Origin: Trichococcus alkaliphilus | GTDB lineage: Bacteria; Bacillota; Bacilli; Lactobacillales; Aerococcaceae | Assembly: GCF_003008695.1 (NCBI RefSeq) | Contig: NZ_PXZT01000003.1 | Location: 127,439 to 191,438 of the forward strand | DNA: 64,000 bases | Direction of reading: 5' to 3' | Shown: positions 27,031 to 35,065 of the stretch, one piece after another | Position numbering within the stretch: position 1 is the first letter of the stretch | How the letters are laid out: every line of letters starts with the position of its first letter | Position numbers and translations under genes: made by a program | Notes under the pieces: generated by a model | The model's database searches: none | What the model saw: the letters and a program-made list of their open reading frames with translations, nothing else | What the model was told of the DNA's origin: nothing

Positions 27031-27441
27031 TTATATCTTTGAAGCAGACTGCCTTCCCCGCGTTTCCGAGAACCGGTACGCTTCCCGCATCCAAGCATCG
27101 ACAGCCGCCGTCAGATCCGCTTCCTCCGCAATGATGACGTGGTGCGTCCATCTGCCGGGGTACGGTTCGATGGCTTCGACAATCTGATCATGCACAATCT
27201 GGCGCCCACAGCCGAAGCTCAGCACCAGGCTGTGCAACGGCCGCTTTCTGTCCGTCGGCTGGGGCATCCAGACCCAGGCGAATTGTGTCCGCGTGGCAAA
27301 AGAAATCTGGGTCTTTGTCACTGTGATAATGGCGGGTCCAATCGCCCGGATTATCCTTTCCACAGCCATGAACAAAGCTTTGGTTTCCGGTTTCCCGGCA
27401 AAAAATGCTTCCACTTCTTTGTTGATCAGTACGTCTGTCAT
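27031..27441 (-). CDS. DUF5655-like protein
   Basis: A 136-residue cytosolic protein. The stretch FFAGKPETKALFMAVERIIRAIG, followed by TVTKTQISFATRTQFAWVW, is the pattern of the DUF5655/DUF1801-type fold (YdhG-like), for which no activity is established. It ends with a helix (LTAAVDAWMREAYRFSE) and a basic tail. GAGGCG precedes the ATG. It sits between a GyrI-like gene upstream and the nucleoside kinase upstream region, all on the minus strand. Confidence 0.7.
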   Translation of the reverse strand: MTDVLINKEVEAFFAGKPETKALFMAVERIIRAIGPAIITVTKTQISFATRTQFAWVWMPQPTDRKRPLHSLVLSFGCGRQIVHDQIVEAIEPYPGRWTHHVIIAEEADLTAAVDAWMREAYRFSETRGRQSASKI

Positions 27442-27481
27442 AGGTATCGCCTCATTTTTTGAAATAGGGATTGGCGGATTC

Positions 27482-27940
27482 TCACTCCACCAGGAATACG
27501 ATTTTCGTCAGCAGTTCGCTTTCGGGAACCTCTTCCGGAGAATTGTAATAGTGTTCATAAACCGGACCTAGCGGCTTGTAGCCATTATCCTTGATCCATT
27601 TCTGGATTTCCTCATAAGCGGGCGGCATCTCCATATACGGACCTTTGTACATGCAACTAACCTGTTTGCCTGCCGGAATGCTCCCCACAAGGATATCGCC
27701 TTTGCCCGGTAGCGCTTTGGATACCGGAAAACCGATTTCCAATTCGAGCCTTTCCATATCCATATTGAAATAGCCGACGAAAGCCGGCCCAACCGGCTGT
27801 TCACCCAATTCCATGATGTGCGTGACGATGTCCATGAAGGCCTTCCCCAATATTTTCGGAAGCTCGCTTACTGGAGTAACCGTTTTCAAAACCAAAGTCG
27901 GTTGTTCCTGCGTTTCCACCATTTCGATAACAAAGCTCAT
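27482..27940 (-). CDS. stand-alone GyrI-like (AraC effector-binding) domain protein
   Basis: A 152-residue GyrI-like domain: an N-terminal strand, then GPAFVGYFNMDMERLELEIGFP, PAGKQVSCMYKGPYMEMP and the acidic second-half segment GPVYEHYYNSPEEVPESELL carrying the conserved glutamates. It is a paralogue of the protein at 5523. A likely role is binding or hydrolysis of small toxic compounds. The ATG at 27940 follows AAAGGAG; a ten-codon extension is less likely. It is 40 bp upstream of the DUF5655-like gene. Confidence 0.85.
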   Translation of the reverse strand: MSFVIEMVETQEQPTLVLKTVTPVSELPKILGKAFMDIVTHIMELGEQPVGPAFVGYFNMDMERLELEIGFPVSKALPGKGDILVGSIPAGKQVSCMYKGPYMEMPPAYEEIQKWIKDNGYKPLGPVYEHYYNSPEEVPESELLTKIVFLVE

Positions 27941-28135
27941 TTTCTCCACGTCTCCTTTTCTGAAGCCCATTGTCTCATGCTTATTTTATCACTTCCGCAT
28001 CCGCACGACCATCAATACGATGGCCGTCGGAAAGGGGCTGAAAGCGCGCAAAAACAAGTCCCGGCACCAATTCAGTTGAATCGTTGCCGAGGCCTGTTTC
28101 TAGTCAATCAAACTACACCATTATCAAAATTGTAA

Positions 28136-28957
28136 TCATTTAAGGATAGATGGAGCTTGTTTCTTCGCAAAAAGCACATAGCCGATCGCCACACCCAGCA
28201 GCACGATGCAGGCGATGACGGTCGTGATGATGCTCGAATATTGCCCGGCAAATCCGTCCTGCGACATGTGTTTGATCAGGATGCCCGCATAAGCCCAAAT
28301 GATCACAAGCCCATATGCGATATCGTGGTTGCGTATCATCGTGACGGCTCCGATCACAAGCCCGATAATGATGATCAGGATTGTCCAGATCGACTCGGAG
28401 ATCCCGAAGCCATTCCAACCGATATCGACCAGAAGCGTTGTGATGTTCGCGATCGTCGCCACTGTGATCCAGCCGAAATAGACGCTGAAAGGCAGACGGA
28501 TGAACAGTTTTTCCTTCTGATCGAGTTTTTCCTTTAGGATTGTCTGGTTGATGTAGATCAGGCTCAGCAGAAGCACCAGCATCAGGATCACCGACAAGCC
28601 GATTAGGCGGTAATGCCAACTGAAGATCCAAGCGGTATTCACCACTGAATTGACCGAAAAAACGATGCCGACTTTCCGCAGCAACTCCGTCTTCACCTTG
28701 CCTTTATCCCCTTGGAATAAGCCGAATTGGTAAAGTGTGTAACCCGCCAACAAAAGGTAGATGACGCCCCAGATCGAAAAGGTCAATCCGGCGGGCGCAA
28801 ACAGGTTCGGATAGGAGTCCGATACCGCGCCAGTGTCGATGCCGTTGATCGGCAGGATATTCGCCATGGCATTGACGGCGATCATGATCAGATACGTCAC
28901 GACGACTGCGATTTTGATGGGTGTTTCGAGTTGTTTCGTTTCCAATTTTGTTTCCAT
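28136..28957 (-). CDS. TspO/MBR-related tryptophan-rich sensory protein
   Basis: A 273-residue membrane protein with about eight helices in the TspO/MBR superfamily, the group that binds porphyrins and related ligands and is often tied to light or oxygen responses. Visible are FAPAGLTFSIWGVIYLLLAGY, VNTAWIFSWHY and FSVYFGWITVATIANIT, matching the family's W-rich loops. It is longer than classic 150-180-residue TspO, like the eukaryote-type/Firmicute long form. AGGAGG is seven bases before the ATG at 28957. Its promoter overlaps a 12-bp palindrome. Confidence 0.87.
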   Translation of the reverse strand: METKLETKQLETPIKIAVVVTYLIMIAVNAMANILPINGIDTGAVSDSYPNLFAPAGLTFSIWGVIYLLLAGYTLYQFGLFQGDKGKVKTELLRKVGIVFSVNSVVNTAWIFSWHYRLIGLSVILMLVLLLSLIYINQTILKEKLDQKEKLFIRLPFSVYFGWITVATIANITTLLVDIGWNGFGISESIWTILIIIIGLVIGAVTMIRNHDIAYGLVIIWAYAGILIKHMSQDGFAGQYSSIITTVIACIVLLGVAIGYVLFAKKQAPSILK

Positions 28958-29014
28958 CTTATTTCCTCCTCTTTCGTAGTGCTGGATAAGAAATATAATT
29001 GCCTTGGATAACCA

Positions 29015-29043
29015 GATATATAGCATATTGCGCAATAAGTAAA
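29015..29043 (-). promoter_or_regulatory. promoter with palindromic operator for the TspO-like gene
   Basis: Minus-strand TTTACT (29043-29038), 17-base spacer, TATATC (29020-29015). The spacer contains the perfect palindrome TATTGCGCAATA (29026-29037), a plausible repressor site. The rest of the 327-base intergenic stretch 28958-29284 holds this promoter and the DUF2202 promoter; nothing else was recognised. Confidence 0.5.
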
Positions 29044-29142
29044 GTATTCTCCTAAGTCAATAGTACTCAAAAATAAGCATCTATGCAAATATTGAGATAA
29101 CGATGGGGATGAGAAATTTTGCTGCCGGTAAGCCCCAATTTT

Positions 29143-29171
29143 TTGACATTCCCCTAAATGAAGCGTATTTT
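29143..29171 (+). promoter_or_regulatory. promoter of the DUF2202 lipoprotein gene
   Basis: TTGACA (29143-29148), 17-base spacer, TATTTT (29166-29171), leaving a leader of about 107 bases. Confidence 0.7.
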
Positions 29172-29284
29172 TAAGGTGACAAAATCTTCGTCCAAATTTG
29201 CCATCCAACATCTGAAAAGTTTAGTCTCTTACCAATCTCCCCTCCCAATCACTCCTATCTCTTTACATGAAAGGACGAAAAAAA

Positions 29285-29923
29285 ATGAACAGGAAGCAGA
29301 AGCTCTATGGGTCGGCCGCATTGTTGAGCCTGTTGCTCTTGGTCGGTTGCACAGCGGTTGACGATGCTGCGACAAGCGATTCTTCGGCAGTCGGCTCCTC
29401 GGAAATGGTCGAGAGCAGTTCCGAACAAGATGAATCCATAATGGAAGACAGTGAAGAAAGCGACATGGATGAAGACGATTCGATTGTAGCGCCCTACATC
29501 TACGGTGCGGTCGGCGCCTTGGCGGACGACGATCTGACGATGGAAGAGATGTTCATCTATGCCATCCAGGATGAGCAATTGGCCCACGGAGAATACGCCT
29601 ACGTACTTGAAACATTGGGGGATCAAGCGCCGTTCAACAATATCATTTCTTCTGAAGCCCAACACATCTCTGAAATGACCGTTCTGTTCGAAAAATACGA
29701 CTTGACGGTTCCAACTGATGAATCAGCTAATTACATCCAACGGGCGGCAGACATCAAGGAAGCATTAGAGAATTGCGCCACGGGAGAAGTGGACAACATC
29801 GCGATGTACAACAAATTCCTCGAACAGGATATCCCGGATGACGTTCGCGCCACCTTTACGGCTTTGCGCAACGCTTCCGAAGGACATCTGGATGCGTTCA
29901 ATAAGAGCCTCGAAAAATATTGA
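29285..29923 (+). CDS. DUF2202 (ferritin-like) lipoprotein
   Basis: A 212-residue exported lipoprotein. The signal ends in the lipobox LLVGC (Cys22); an acidic S/E/D-rich linker runs to about residue 67; the remainder is a DUF2202 ferritin-like four-helix domain with AIQDEQLAHGEYAYVLE and SSEAQHISEMTVLFEKY, supplying Glu/His residues that could bind a metal pair. The partner and substrate are unknown; an oxidative-stress role is conceivable. ATG at 29285 follows GAAAGGAC. It has its own promoter and terminator. Confidence 0.88.
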   Translation: MNRKQKLYGSAALLSLLLLVGCTAVDDAATSDSSAVGSSEMVESSSEQDESIMEDSEESDMDEDDSIVAPYIYGAVGALADDDLTMEEMFIYAIQDEQLAHGEYAYVLETLGDQAPFNNIISSEAQHISEMTVLFEKYDLTVPTDESANYIQRAADIKEALENCATGEVDNIAMYNKFLEQDIPDDVRATFTALRNASEGHLDAFNKSLEKY

Positions 29924-29935
29924 TAGTCCAACAAC

Positions 29936-29976
29936 TATAAAAGCCTTTCCCCTATTTTTGGGAAAGGCTTTTTTGC
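29936..29976 (+). terminator. terminator after the DUF2202 gene
   Basis: AAAAGCCTTTCCC and GGGAAAGGCTTTTTT arms around a short loop. Confidence 0.9.
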
Positions 29977-30015
29977 ATCGTTCGCTGTTTATTGGCAACA
30001 AAAGTGCTTTTCTTC

Positions 30016-30054
30016 ACAAGGTGTCTTGACACCTGTAAAGTTACGTGATATAGT
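30016..30054 (+). promoter_or_regulatory. nadABC promoter with NiaR-like operator
   Basis: TTGACA (30026-30031), 17-base spacer, TATAGT (30049-30054). The -35 lies inside the palindrome AGGTGTC-TT-GACACCT (30019-30034), which resembles sites of NiaR (YrxA), the nicotinate-responsive repressor of NAD synthesis in Firmicutes. Binding here would block RNA polymerase. No niaR gene is inside the window. Confidence 0.8.
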
Positions 30055-30092
30055 CGTTTTCATTAAACTATCATAAAAAAGGGGTCGCACAA

Positions 30093-31022
30093 ATGGATGA
30101 ACTTACGGAAAGAATATTGCAGCTGAAAGCAGAAAAAGATGCCGTCATTCTCGCACACTACTACGTTCCTGGAGCCGTTCAAGATATCGCAGATTTTATC
30201 GGGGATTCGTACTATTTGAGCAAAATTGCAGCACAGGTCACGGAAAAAGTGATCGTTTTCTGCGGCGTCGCCTTCATGGGCGAAAGTGCGAAGATGCTGA
30301 ATCCGGAGAAAGTTGTCCTGATGCCCGACCTGAAAGCGGATTGTCCGATGGCCCACATGGTCAAGATACGCGACATCCAGAAAATCCGTGAAACTTATGA
30401 AGACGTTGCTGTGGTCTGCTACATCAATTCCACCGCCGAAATAAAGGCCCACGCCGATGTCTGCGTCACGTCATCCAATGCAAAAAACGTCATCGCCGCT
30501 CTTCCCAACCGCTACATCTACTTCATTCCCGACGAGCACCTGGGCAGATACATTTCGCATCAGCTTCCCGAGAAAACGCTCCTCTTCAATGACGGGTACT
30601 GCCCAATCCATACCAGCATCCGCGTTGTTGATGTTCTGAAAATGAAGCGTGACCTGCCGCAAGCCGAAATTCTGGCCCATCCGGAATGCAAGGAGGAAAT
30701 CCTTGATTTGGCTAATTTTGTCGGCAGCACGTCGGACCTCGTCGCCTACACCGAAAAGAATCCAGCCCAGGATTTCATCATCTGCACGGAAATCGGCGTC
30801 ATCCATGAAATGGAAAAACGTTCTCCAGGCAAAAGGTTCCATGCCCCTTCCGTCGGGCAAGTCTGTCCCGACATGAAGCTGAACACTGTGGAGAAAATCA
30901 TCTATGCTCTGGAAACGTTCAAACCTGCTGTGGAAATGGATGAATCGTTGCGCATCAAAGGACTGCAGCCGCTGGAACGGATGATGAAATTGGCTGAGGT
31001 GAAGACCCATGCGCAACTATGA
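30093..31022 (+). CDS. nadA: quinolinate synthase A
   Basis: A 309-residue [4Fe-4S] enzyme condensing iminoaspartate with dihydroxyacetone phosphate to quinolinate in de novo NAD synthesis. The three cluster cysteines are in ADCPMA (about residue 84), DGYCPIH (about 170) and GQVCPDMKL (about 255), and VILAHYYVPG is the family opening. Length fits the compact bacterial form. AAAAAGGGG precedes the ATG. It overlaps nadB by 14 bp, so the three nad genes form one coupled operon. Confidence 0.97.
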   Translation: MDELTERILQLKAEKDAVILAHYYVPGAVQDIADFIGDSYYLSKIAAQVTEKVIVFCGVAFMGESAKMLNPEKVVLMPDLKADCPMAHMVKIRDIQKIRETYEDVAVVCYINSTAEIKAHADVCVTSSNAKNVIAALPNRYIYFIPDEHLGRYISHQLPEKTLLFNDGYCPIHTSIRVVDVLKMKRDLPQAEILAHPECKEEILDLANFVGSTSDLVAYTEKNPAQDFIICTEIGVIHEMEKRSPGKRFHAPSVGQVCPDMKLNTVEKIIYALETFKPAVEMDESLRIKGLQPLERMMKLAEVKTHAQL

Positions 31023-32289
31023 TGTCCTTATCATCGGAACGGGTGTAGCCGGACTTTTTGCGGCCCTCAACCTCAACAGCGACAAAAAAATCCTGATCGT
31101 CACCAAGGGGACTTTGGAGGAGAACGATTCCTTCCTTGCCCAGGGCGGCATCTGCGTCCAACGCGATGAAACGGATTTCGAACCTTTCCTGGAGGACACA
31201 TTGCGTGCCGGCCACTACGAAAACAACGAGGCGGCCATTGCCGCCATGATCCGCTCCTCGCAGGAAATCATCGACGATCTGATCGGTTTGGGCGTCGCCT
31301 TCGACAAAAAGGGAGCCGGCTTCTCCTACACCAAAGAAGGCGCTCACTCCAGAGCCCGGATCCTGCACTGCAAAGATATGACCGGCAAGGAAATCAACAG
31401 CAAACTGATTGTACGGGTGAAAGAGCTGAAAAATGTGAGCATCCTGGAAAACAGCACGCTTGTCGATCTTTTGGTTGCCGGCGACCGTTGCCACGGCGCG
31501 GTGCTCCGCGACCAGTCCGGAAAGTTATCCAACGTTTATGCACAGTCTACCCTGCTCGCCACCGGCGGCATCGGCGGCCTGTTCAGCAAAACGACCAACT
31601 TTGCGCATTTGACAGGTGACGCCATCGCCGTTGCGCTGAAGTACGGCATCCGCGTCAAGGACATGAATTATGTCCAGATTCACCCCACTTCGCTGTATAC
31701 CGGCCGGCCGGGCAGAGCTTTCCTGATGTCGGAATCGCTGCGTGGGGAAGGCGCCATCCTTGTCGGCAAGGACGGCAAACGCTTCGCCGATGAACTCTTG
31801 CCGCGCGACCTGCTGACGAAAGCGATCTACGCCCAGATGGAGAAGGACCGCTTGCCCTATGTCCGGATGCTCCTGAAAGGCCGAGTTGAGGGATCGATTT
31901 CCGAAAGGTTCCCGGGAATACATGCCCACTGCCTGCAGGAAGGTTATGATCTGACCGAGGACCACATCCCGGTCGTGCCCGCCCAGCATTACTTCATGGG
32001 CGGCATCGAAGTCGATCTGAACAGCAAAACTTCGCTGACTAACTTGTACGCAGCCGGAGAAACGAGCTGCAACGGCGTTCACGGGAAGAACCGCCTGGCA
32101 AGCAACTCGCTGTTGGAAAGCTTGGTGTTCAGCAAGCGCGCCGCCCAAGCCATCGATGCGGCATTCCAGCGCGCGCTTCCTTGTCCTTTTCCCGAACCGG
32201 ATGCCCGTTCCATCACGGATGGCTTGACGGAAGCACGCAGAAAACTATTGGAAGAAATCGGAATGGAGGCAGAAGCCCATGCAAAGTAA
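31009..32289 (+). CDS. nadB: L-aspartate oxidase, short form
   Basis: A 426-residue flavoprotein oxidising L-aspartate to iminoaspartate for NadA. It has the FAD dinucleotide motif DVLIIGTGVAGLFAAL near the N-terminus, GGICVQRDE, HSRARILHCKDMTGKEI and the catalytic-region segment HPTSLY, and ends soon after AAGETSCNGVHGKNRLASNSLLE. Common NadB proteins have about 530 residues; the C-terminal three-helix domain is missing, as in some anaerobes. Overlaps both neighbours (14 bp with nadA, 11 bp with nadC). Confidence 0.95.
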   Translation: MRNYDVLIIGTGVAGLFAALNLNSDKKILIVTKGTLEENDSFLAQGGICVQRDETDFEPFLEDTLRAGHYENNEAAIAAMIRSSQEIIDDLIGLGVAFDKKGAGFSYTKEGAHSRARILHCKDMTGKEINSKLIVRVKELKNVSILENSTLVDLLVAGDRCHGAVLRDQSGKLSNVYAQSTLLATGGIGGLFSKTTNFAHLTGDAIAVALKYGIRVKDMNYVQIHPTSLYTGRPGRAFLMSESLRGEGAILVGKDGKRFADELLPRDLLTKAIYAQMEKDRLPYVRMLLKGRVEGSISERFPGIHAHCLQEGYDLTEDHIPVVPAQHYFMGGIEVDLNSKTSLTNLYAAGETSCNGVHGKNRLASNSLLESLVFSKRAAQAIDAAFQRALPCPFPEPDARSITDGLTEARRKLLEEIGMEAEAHAK

Positions 32290-33115
32290 TATGGATCGTC
32301 TGATTTTGGCGGCGCTGCGGGAAGACATCCCCACTGAGGATATCTCAATCAACGCCATTATCACAGGCTACACGCAAGGCAAAGCCGAGCTGTTGTGCAA
32401 ACAGGACGGCATCATTGCGGGGCTTGACGTTTTTGTCAGAACTTTCGCACTCCTCGACGATACGACCGAAATGCTTTTCCATTTCCAGGACGGAGATGCT
32501 GTCAAATCAGGAGATTTGTTGGCTGAAGTGATCGGCGATATCCGCGTCATCCTGTCCGGAGAACGCACCGCACTGAATTATCTGCAGCGCATGAGCGGCA
32601 TCGCCACGCATACCCGCAAAATCGTCGACTTGCTTGATGGGAGCGGCATCACGCTGCTCGACACCCGCAAAACGACACCGAACAACCGAATTTTCGAGAA
32701 GTATGCCGTGAAAGTCGGCGGCGGTCACAACCACCGCTTCAACCTGTCCGACGGCGTTATGCTGAAGGATAACCACATCGCTGCGGCGGGCGGCATCAAG
32801 CAAGCGGTCGCTGCCGCGCGGGAATATGCTTCTTTTGTGCATAAGATCGAAGTGGAAGTGGAAAACTTGGATATGGTCAAAGAGGCGCTCGAAGCGAAGG
32901 CCGACATCATCATGCTGGACAATATGACCCCGGCTGATATGAAGGAAGCCGTCCGTTTGATTGACGGGCGCGCCTTGGTGGAGTGCTCCGGTAACCTCAC
33001 CGCTGAAAACATCGCCGCCTTGCGCGATACCGGAGTGGATTACCTTTCATCAGGCGCCCTGACCCACTCTTCGGCGATCCTCGATTTGTCGCTGAAGAAC
33101 CTGGAACGGATCTGA
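32279..33115 (+). CDS. nadC: nicotinate-nucleotide pyrophosphorylase (carboxylating)
   Basis: A 278-residue quinolinate phosphoribosyltransferase that makes nicotinate mononucleotide. Typical segments are ALREDIPTEDIS near the N-terminus, SGERTALNYLQRMSGIAT, LDTRKTTPNNR, KVGGGHNHRFNLSDGVMLKDNH and KIEVEVENLDMV. Length is standard. It overlaps nadB by 11 bp and ends the nadABC operon, with a strong terminator 26 bases later. Together the three genes supply the NAD precursor from aspartate and DHAP. Confidence 0.97.
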   Translation: MQSNMDRLILAALREDIPTEDISINAIITGYTQGKAELLCKQDGIIAGLDVFVRTFALLDDTTEMLFHFQDGDAVKSGDLLAEVIGDIRVILSGERTALNYLQRMSGIATHTRKIVDLLDGSGITLLDTRKTTPNNRIFEKYAVKVGGGHNHRFNLSDGVMLKDNHIAAAGGIKQAVAAAREYASFVHKIEVEVENLDMVKEALEAKADIIMLDNMTPADMKEAVRLIDGRALVECSGNLTAENIAALRDTGVDYLSSGALTHSSAILDLSLKNLERI

Positions 33116-33140
33116 CAGAAAGTTATACCCATTAAAACGC

Positions 33141-33195
33141 AGATAAGCTGTGGAAAAGCCATTTATAATGGTTTTCCACAGCTTATTCTTTTTCG
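33141..33195 (+). terminator. nadABC terminator
   Basis: AATAAGCTGTGGAAAA-type stem (AGATAAGCTGTGGAAAA with TTTTCCACAGCTTATT) around GCCATTTATAATGG, then a T-rich tail. Confidence 0.88.
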
Positions 33196-33232
33196 TTATC
33201 CACAAACAAAATGATTTAGTCCAGGCACATCC

Positions 33233-33826
33233 TCAGAAACTGATGATCGGTTTCTTGAACAGGCCGTCGATCAGAGCATGTAGAAAAGTCAGCGGCAGAT
33301 AGACGATGATGCTCAGCATCATTGTGATTTCATACAACAGACTGCTCTTTTTGACTGCTTTACCTTTCAATCGGCTCAAGAAAGCACTGAACGCGATCCC
33401 ATGCGCATTGCCAACCATGATGGCCCGGACGGCACCCAAAATCCCTTTGGCCTTGTCTTCCCCATAAAGAGAGACGATCCGATCCCAGGATTCTTCGGTC
33501 GGATACCCTCTCCTGTCGGCATAATGCTGGGCGAAAAGGTACGCCGGCATTTCCTCAACAGGGATTTCGTCAGCGGATCCCGCCAACAATTGCTGGATTT
33601 CATCCGCACCCATCCCTTGCTCGAGAGCCATCTTCGTGTGGGCATAGGAACAAACTTCGCAGCCATTTACTTCCGTCACGCCCAACATGATCCTCTCGAT
33701 GAATTCCGGACTCAATTCTTTTTTCTTTTTGGCTTTGATCATGTATTTTATTGTGCGGACTCCGTCATACAAAATTGAATAAAATTCCCGCACTGAGTAT
33801 ATTTTCTTGTAGAATTCCTGCGCCAT
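33233..33826 (-). CDS. carboxymuconolactone decarboxylase family (AhpD-like) protein
   Basis: A 197-residue protein of the CMD/AhpD superfamily. The redox motif EVNGCEVCSYAHTKMALEQG carries CxxC with the downstream His, as in alkylhydroperoxidase AhpD, so it probably reduces peroxides or transfers thiol electrons. A C-terminal hydrophobic stretch (ITMMLSIIVYLPLTFLHAL) may anchor it to the membrane, which is unusual for AhpD. AAAGGAG precedes the ATG. Its promoter overlaps a CsoR/CstR-like palindrome, pointing to control by metal or reactive sulfur. Confidence 0.85.
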   Translation of the reverse strand: MAQEFYKKIYSVREFYSILYDGVRTIKYMIKAKKKKELSPEFIERIMLGVTEVNGCEVCSYAHTKMALEQGMGADEIQQLLAGSADEIPVEEMPAYLFAQHYADRRGYPTEESWDRIVSLYGEDKAKGILGAVRAIMVGNAHGIAFSAFLSRLKGKAVKKSSLLYEITMMLSIIVYLPLTFLHALIDGLFKKPIISF

Positions 33827-33873
33827 TGTTGTCTCCTTTACTCTGCACGTCTTCGCCAGATTTGTTAAAAATC

Positions 33874-33902
33874 ATTATACCCCTATAGGTATGTATAGTA
33901 AA
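33874..33902 (-). promoter_or_regulatory. promoter with CsoR/CstR-like operator for the AhpD-like gene
   Basis: Minus-strand TTTACT (33902-33897), 17-base spacer, TATAAT (33879-33874). The palindrome ATACC-N6-GGTAT (33877-33892) covers the -10 and spacer and resembles operators of the CsoR/CstR/FrmR family. Confidence 0.65.
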
Positions 33903-34221
33903 GAAGACAATTTGGCTACCCTACCGGTTTTACCAGTGCCAACGGTTCAAACGCTCATGGTGTTCCTGATGATCCTTGGCCCCCGCGATTGCCGATAATG
34001 GTATTCTGACTGATGACGCAAAAAAACGGACAGGTTGGGCATCCATCAGAAGCTTTCTGGTGGACGCCCAACCCGTCCGGCTGTAGCATGATCATTCGAA
34101 TAGAAGTTAAGCAGAAATTAATTCCCTTTCCTCCACACCTTCAATATACACCGTTTTTGTAAATTGGATCGAAACATTCTGTATTATTTTTGTAAAGTAC
34201 AGCGCCTTAAGCCTAACTGAA
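33903..34221. other. intergenic stretch mostly without recognised content
   Basis: Between the AhpD-like promoter and the heliorhodopsin stop codon I see only the long terminator hairpin at 34019-34079. The stretches 33903-34018 and 34080-34221 show no convincing gene, promoter or repeat. Confidence 0.5.
34019..34079 (-). terminator. long terminator hairpin downstream of the heliorhodopsin gene
   Basis: A stem of about 23 bp with few mismatches (CGGACGGGTTGGGCGTCCA pairs with its partner, loop around AAGCTT) is followed by seven U on the minus strand, about 140 bases after the heliorhodopsin stop. Confidence 0.85.
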
Positions 34222-35013
34222 TCATGGCTGCATCGCTCCGAAAAGCACAAGCCAAGCAAGGATCGATTTCGCAACCAGACTGAGCACGATATAGACCCGC
34301 TCCCCGTAGAGGTAGTCCGCCCATTTCCCGACTTTCTTGTACTGCAAAATCATGTTGATCGGGAAAGTGTTGAAAGCAACGAAATAAGTACCGACGATTG
34401 CCCAGACAAACCAAGGCACCTCACCGAAGTTGCCGGTCCCGAACATGTAGAGCAAGATGGCGATCCATGGTGCAATTCCGGCAATCGAGCCCCAGATGAA
34501 CGGTCCCCATTGGATGTTGTCTTTTGAATGGCCCGCATTCAGCTGCTCCATCACGAGACCGAAGAGATTCATAGTGGCGTTGACAATGAAGATCAGAATA
34601 AGCGAAGCGATATCGTAGATGCCGAACAGGGTCGCAATCAGGACAATCATGATTGATGAACTGAGCGCATACTCGAACCAACGAAATTTATTGATGCCCT
34701 TTTCCAAATCGGCATTATAGATTGCATTCAGATTTTTGGGAATGGAAATCAAGGCATGCGCGATAGCGGAAATGAACAAGAACGAAGCAACCAGAACTCC
34801 GAACGGCAATTCAAAAAGGATACGCGAGGCCGTTTCCAGCGAGCGCGTTTCGGGATTGAAAGCCAGATAGAATTGGCTGATTTCAGGACTGAACTCGCCG
34901 ATTTTCTGGATGACGTTCGTTGCCAAGAACAGCATCGCAATGCCTTGGATCAGGTGGAGTCCGCCCATGACCAGATTGAAGCGCCGCAGTTTTTCTGTCG
35001 TAATTTCTTTCAT
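34222..35013 (-). CDS. heliorhodopsin
   Basis: A 263-residue protein with seven membrane helices of the heliorhodopsin family, retinal-binding photoreceptors distinct from type 1 rhodopsins and inserted with the N-terminus inside. Diagnostic are NKFRWFEYALSSSIMIV with the counterion Glu114, NATMNLFGLVMEQLN, GPFIWGSIAGIAPWI, the NMILQYKKVGKWADYLYGE loop and the retinal Schiff-base Lys249 in SLVAKSILAW. His20 and His86 fit the conserved polar cluster. GAAAGGAAGG precedes the ATG. A HhH protein gene lies 52 bp upstream. No retinal-forming dioxygenase gene is visible in the window, so retinal would be made elsewhere or taken up. Confidence 0.95.
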   Translation of the reverse strand: MKEITTEKLRRFNLVMGGLHLIQGIAMLFLATNVIQKIGEFSPEISQFYLAFNPETRSLETASRILFELPFGVLVASFLFISAIAHALISIPKNLNAIYNADLEKGINKFRWFEYALSSSIMIVLIATLFGIYDIASLILIFIVNATMNLFGLVMEQLNAGHSKDNIQWGPFIWGSIAGIAPWIAILLYMFGTGNFGEVPWFVWAIVGTYFVAFNTFPINMILQYKKVGKWADYLYGERVYIVLSLVAKSILAWLVLFGAMQP

Positions 35014-35065
35014 GATGATGTGCCTTCCTTTCTCTAATGATTGATGAAATGATTGTTCAGCGGAC

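Noticed and set aside
34222-35013. Type 1 proton- or sodium-pumping rhodopsin
   Set aside because: Helix C lacks the pump triad (DTE/NDQ type) and the overall motifs are those of heliorhodopsin.
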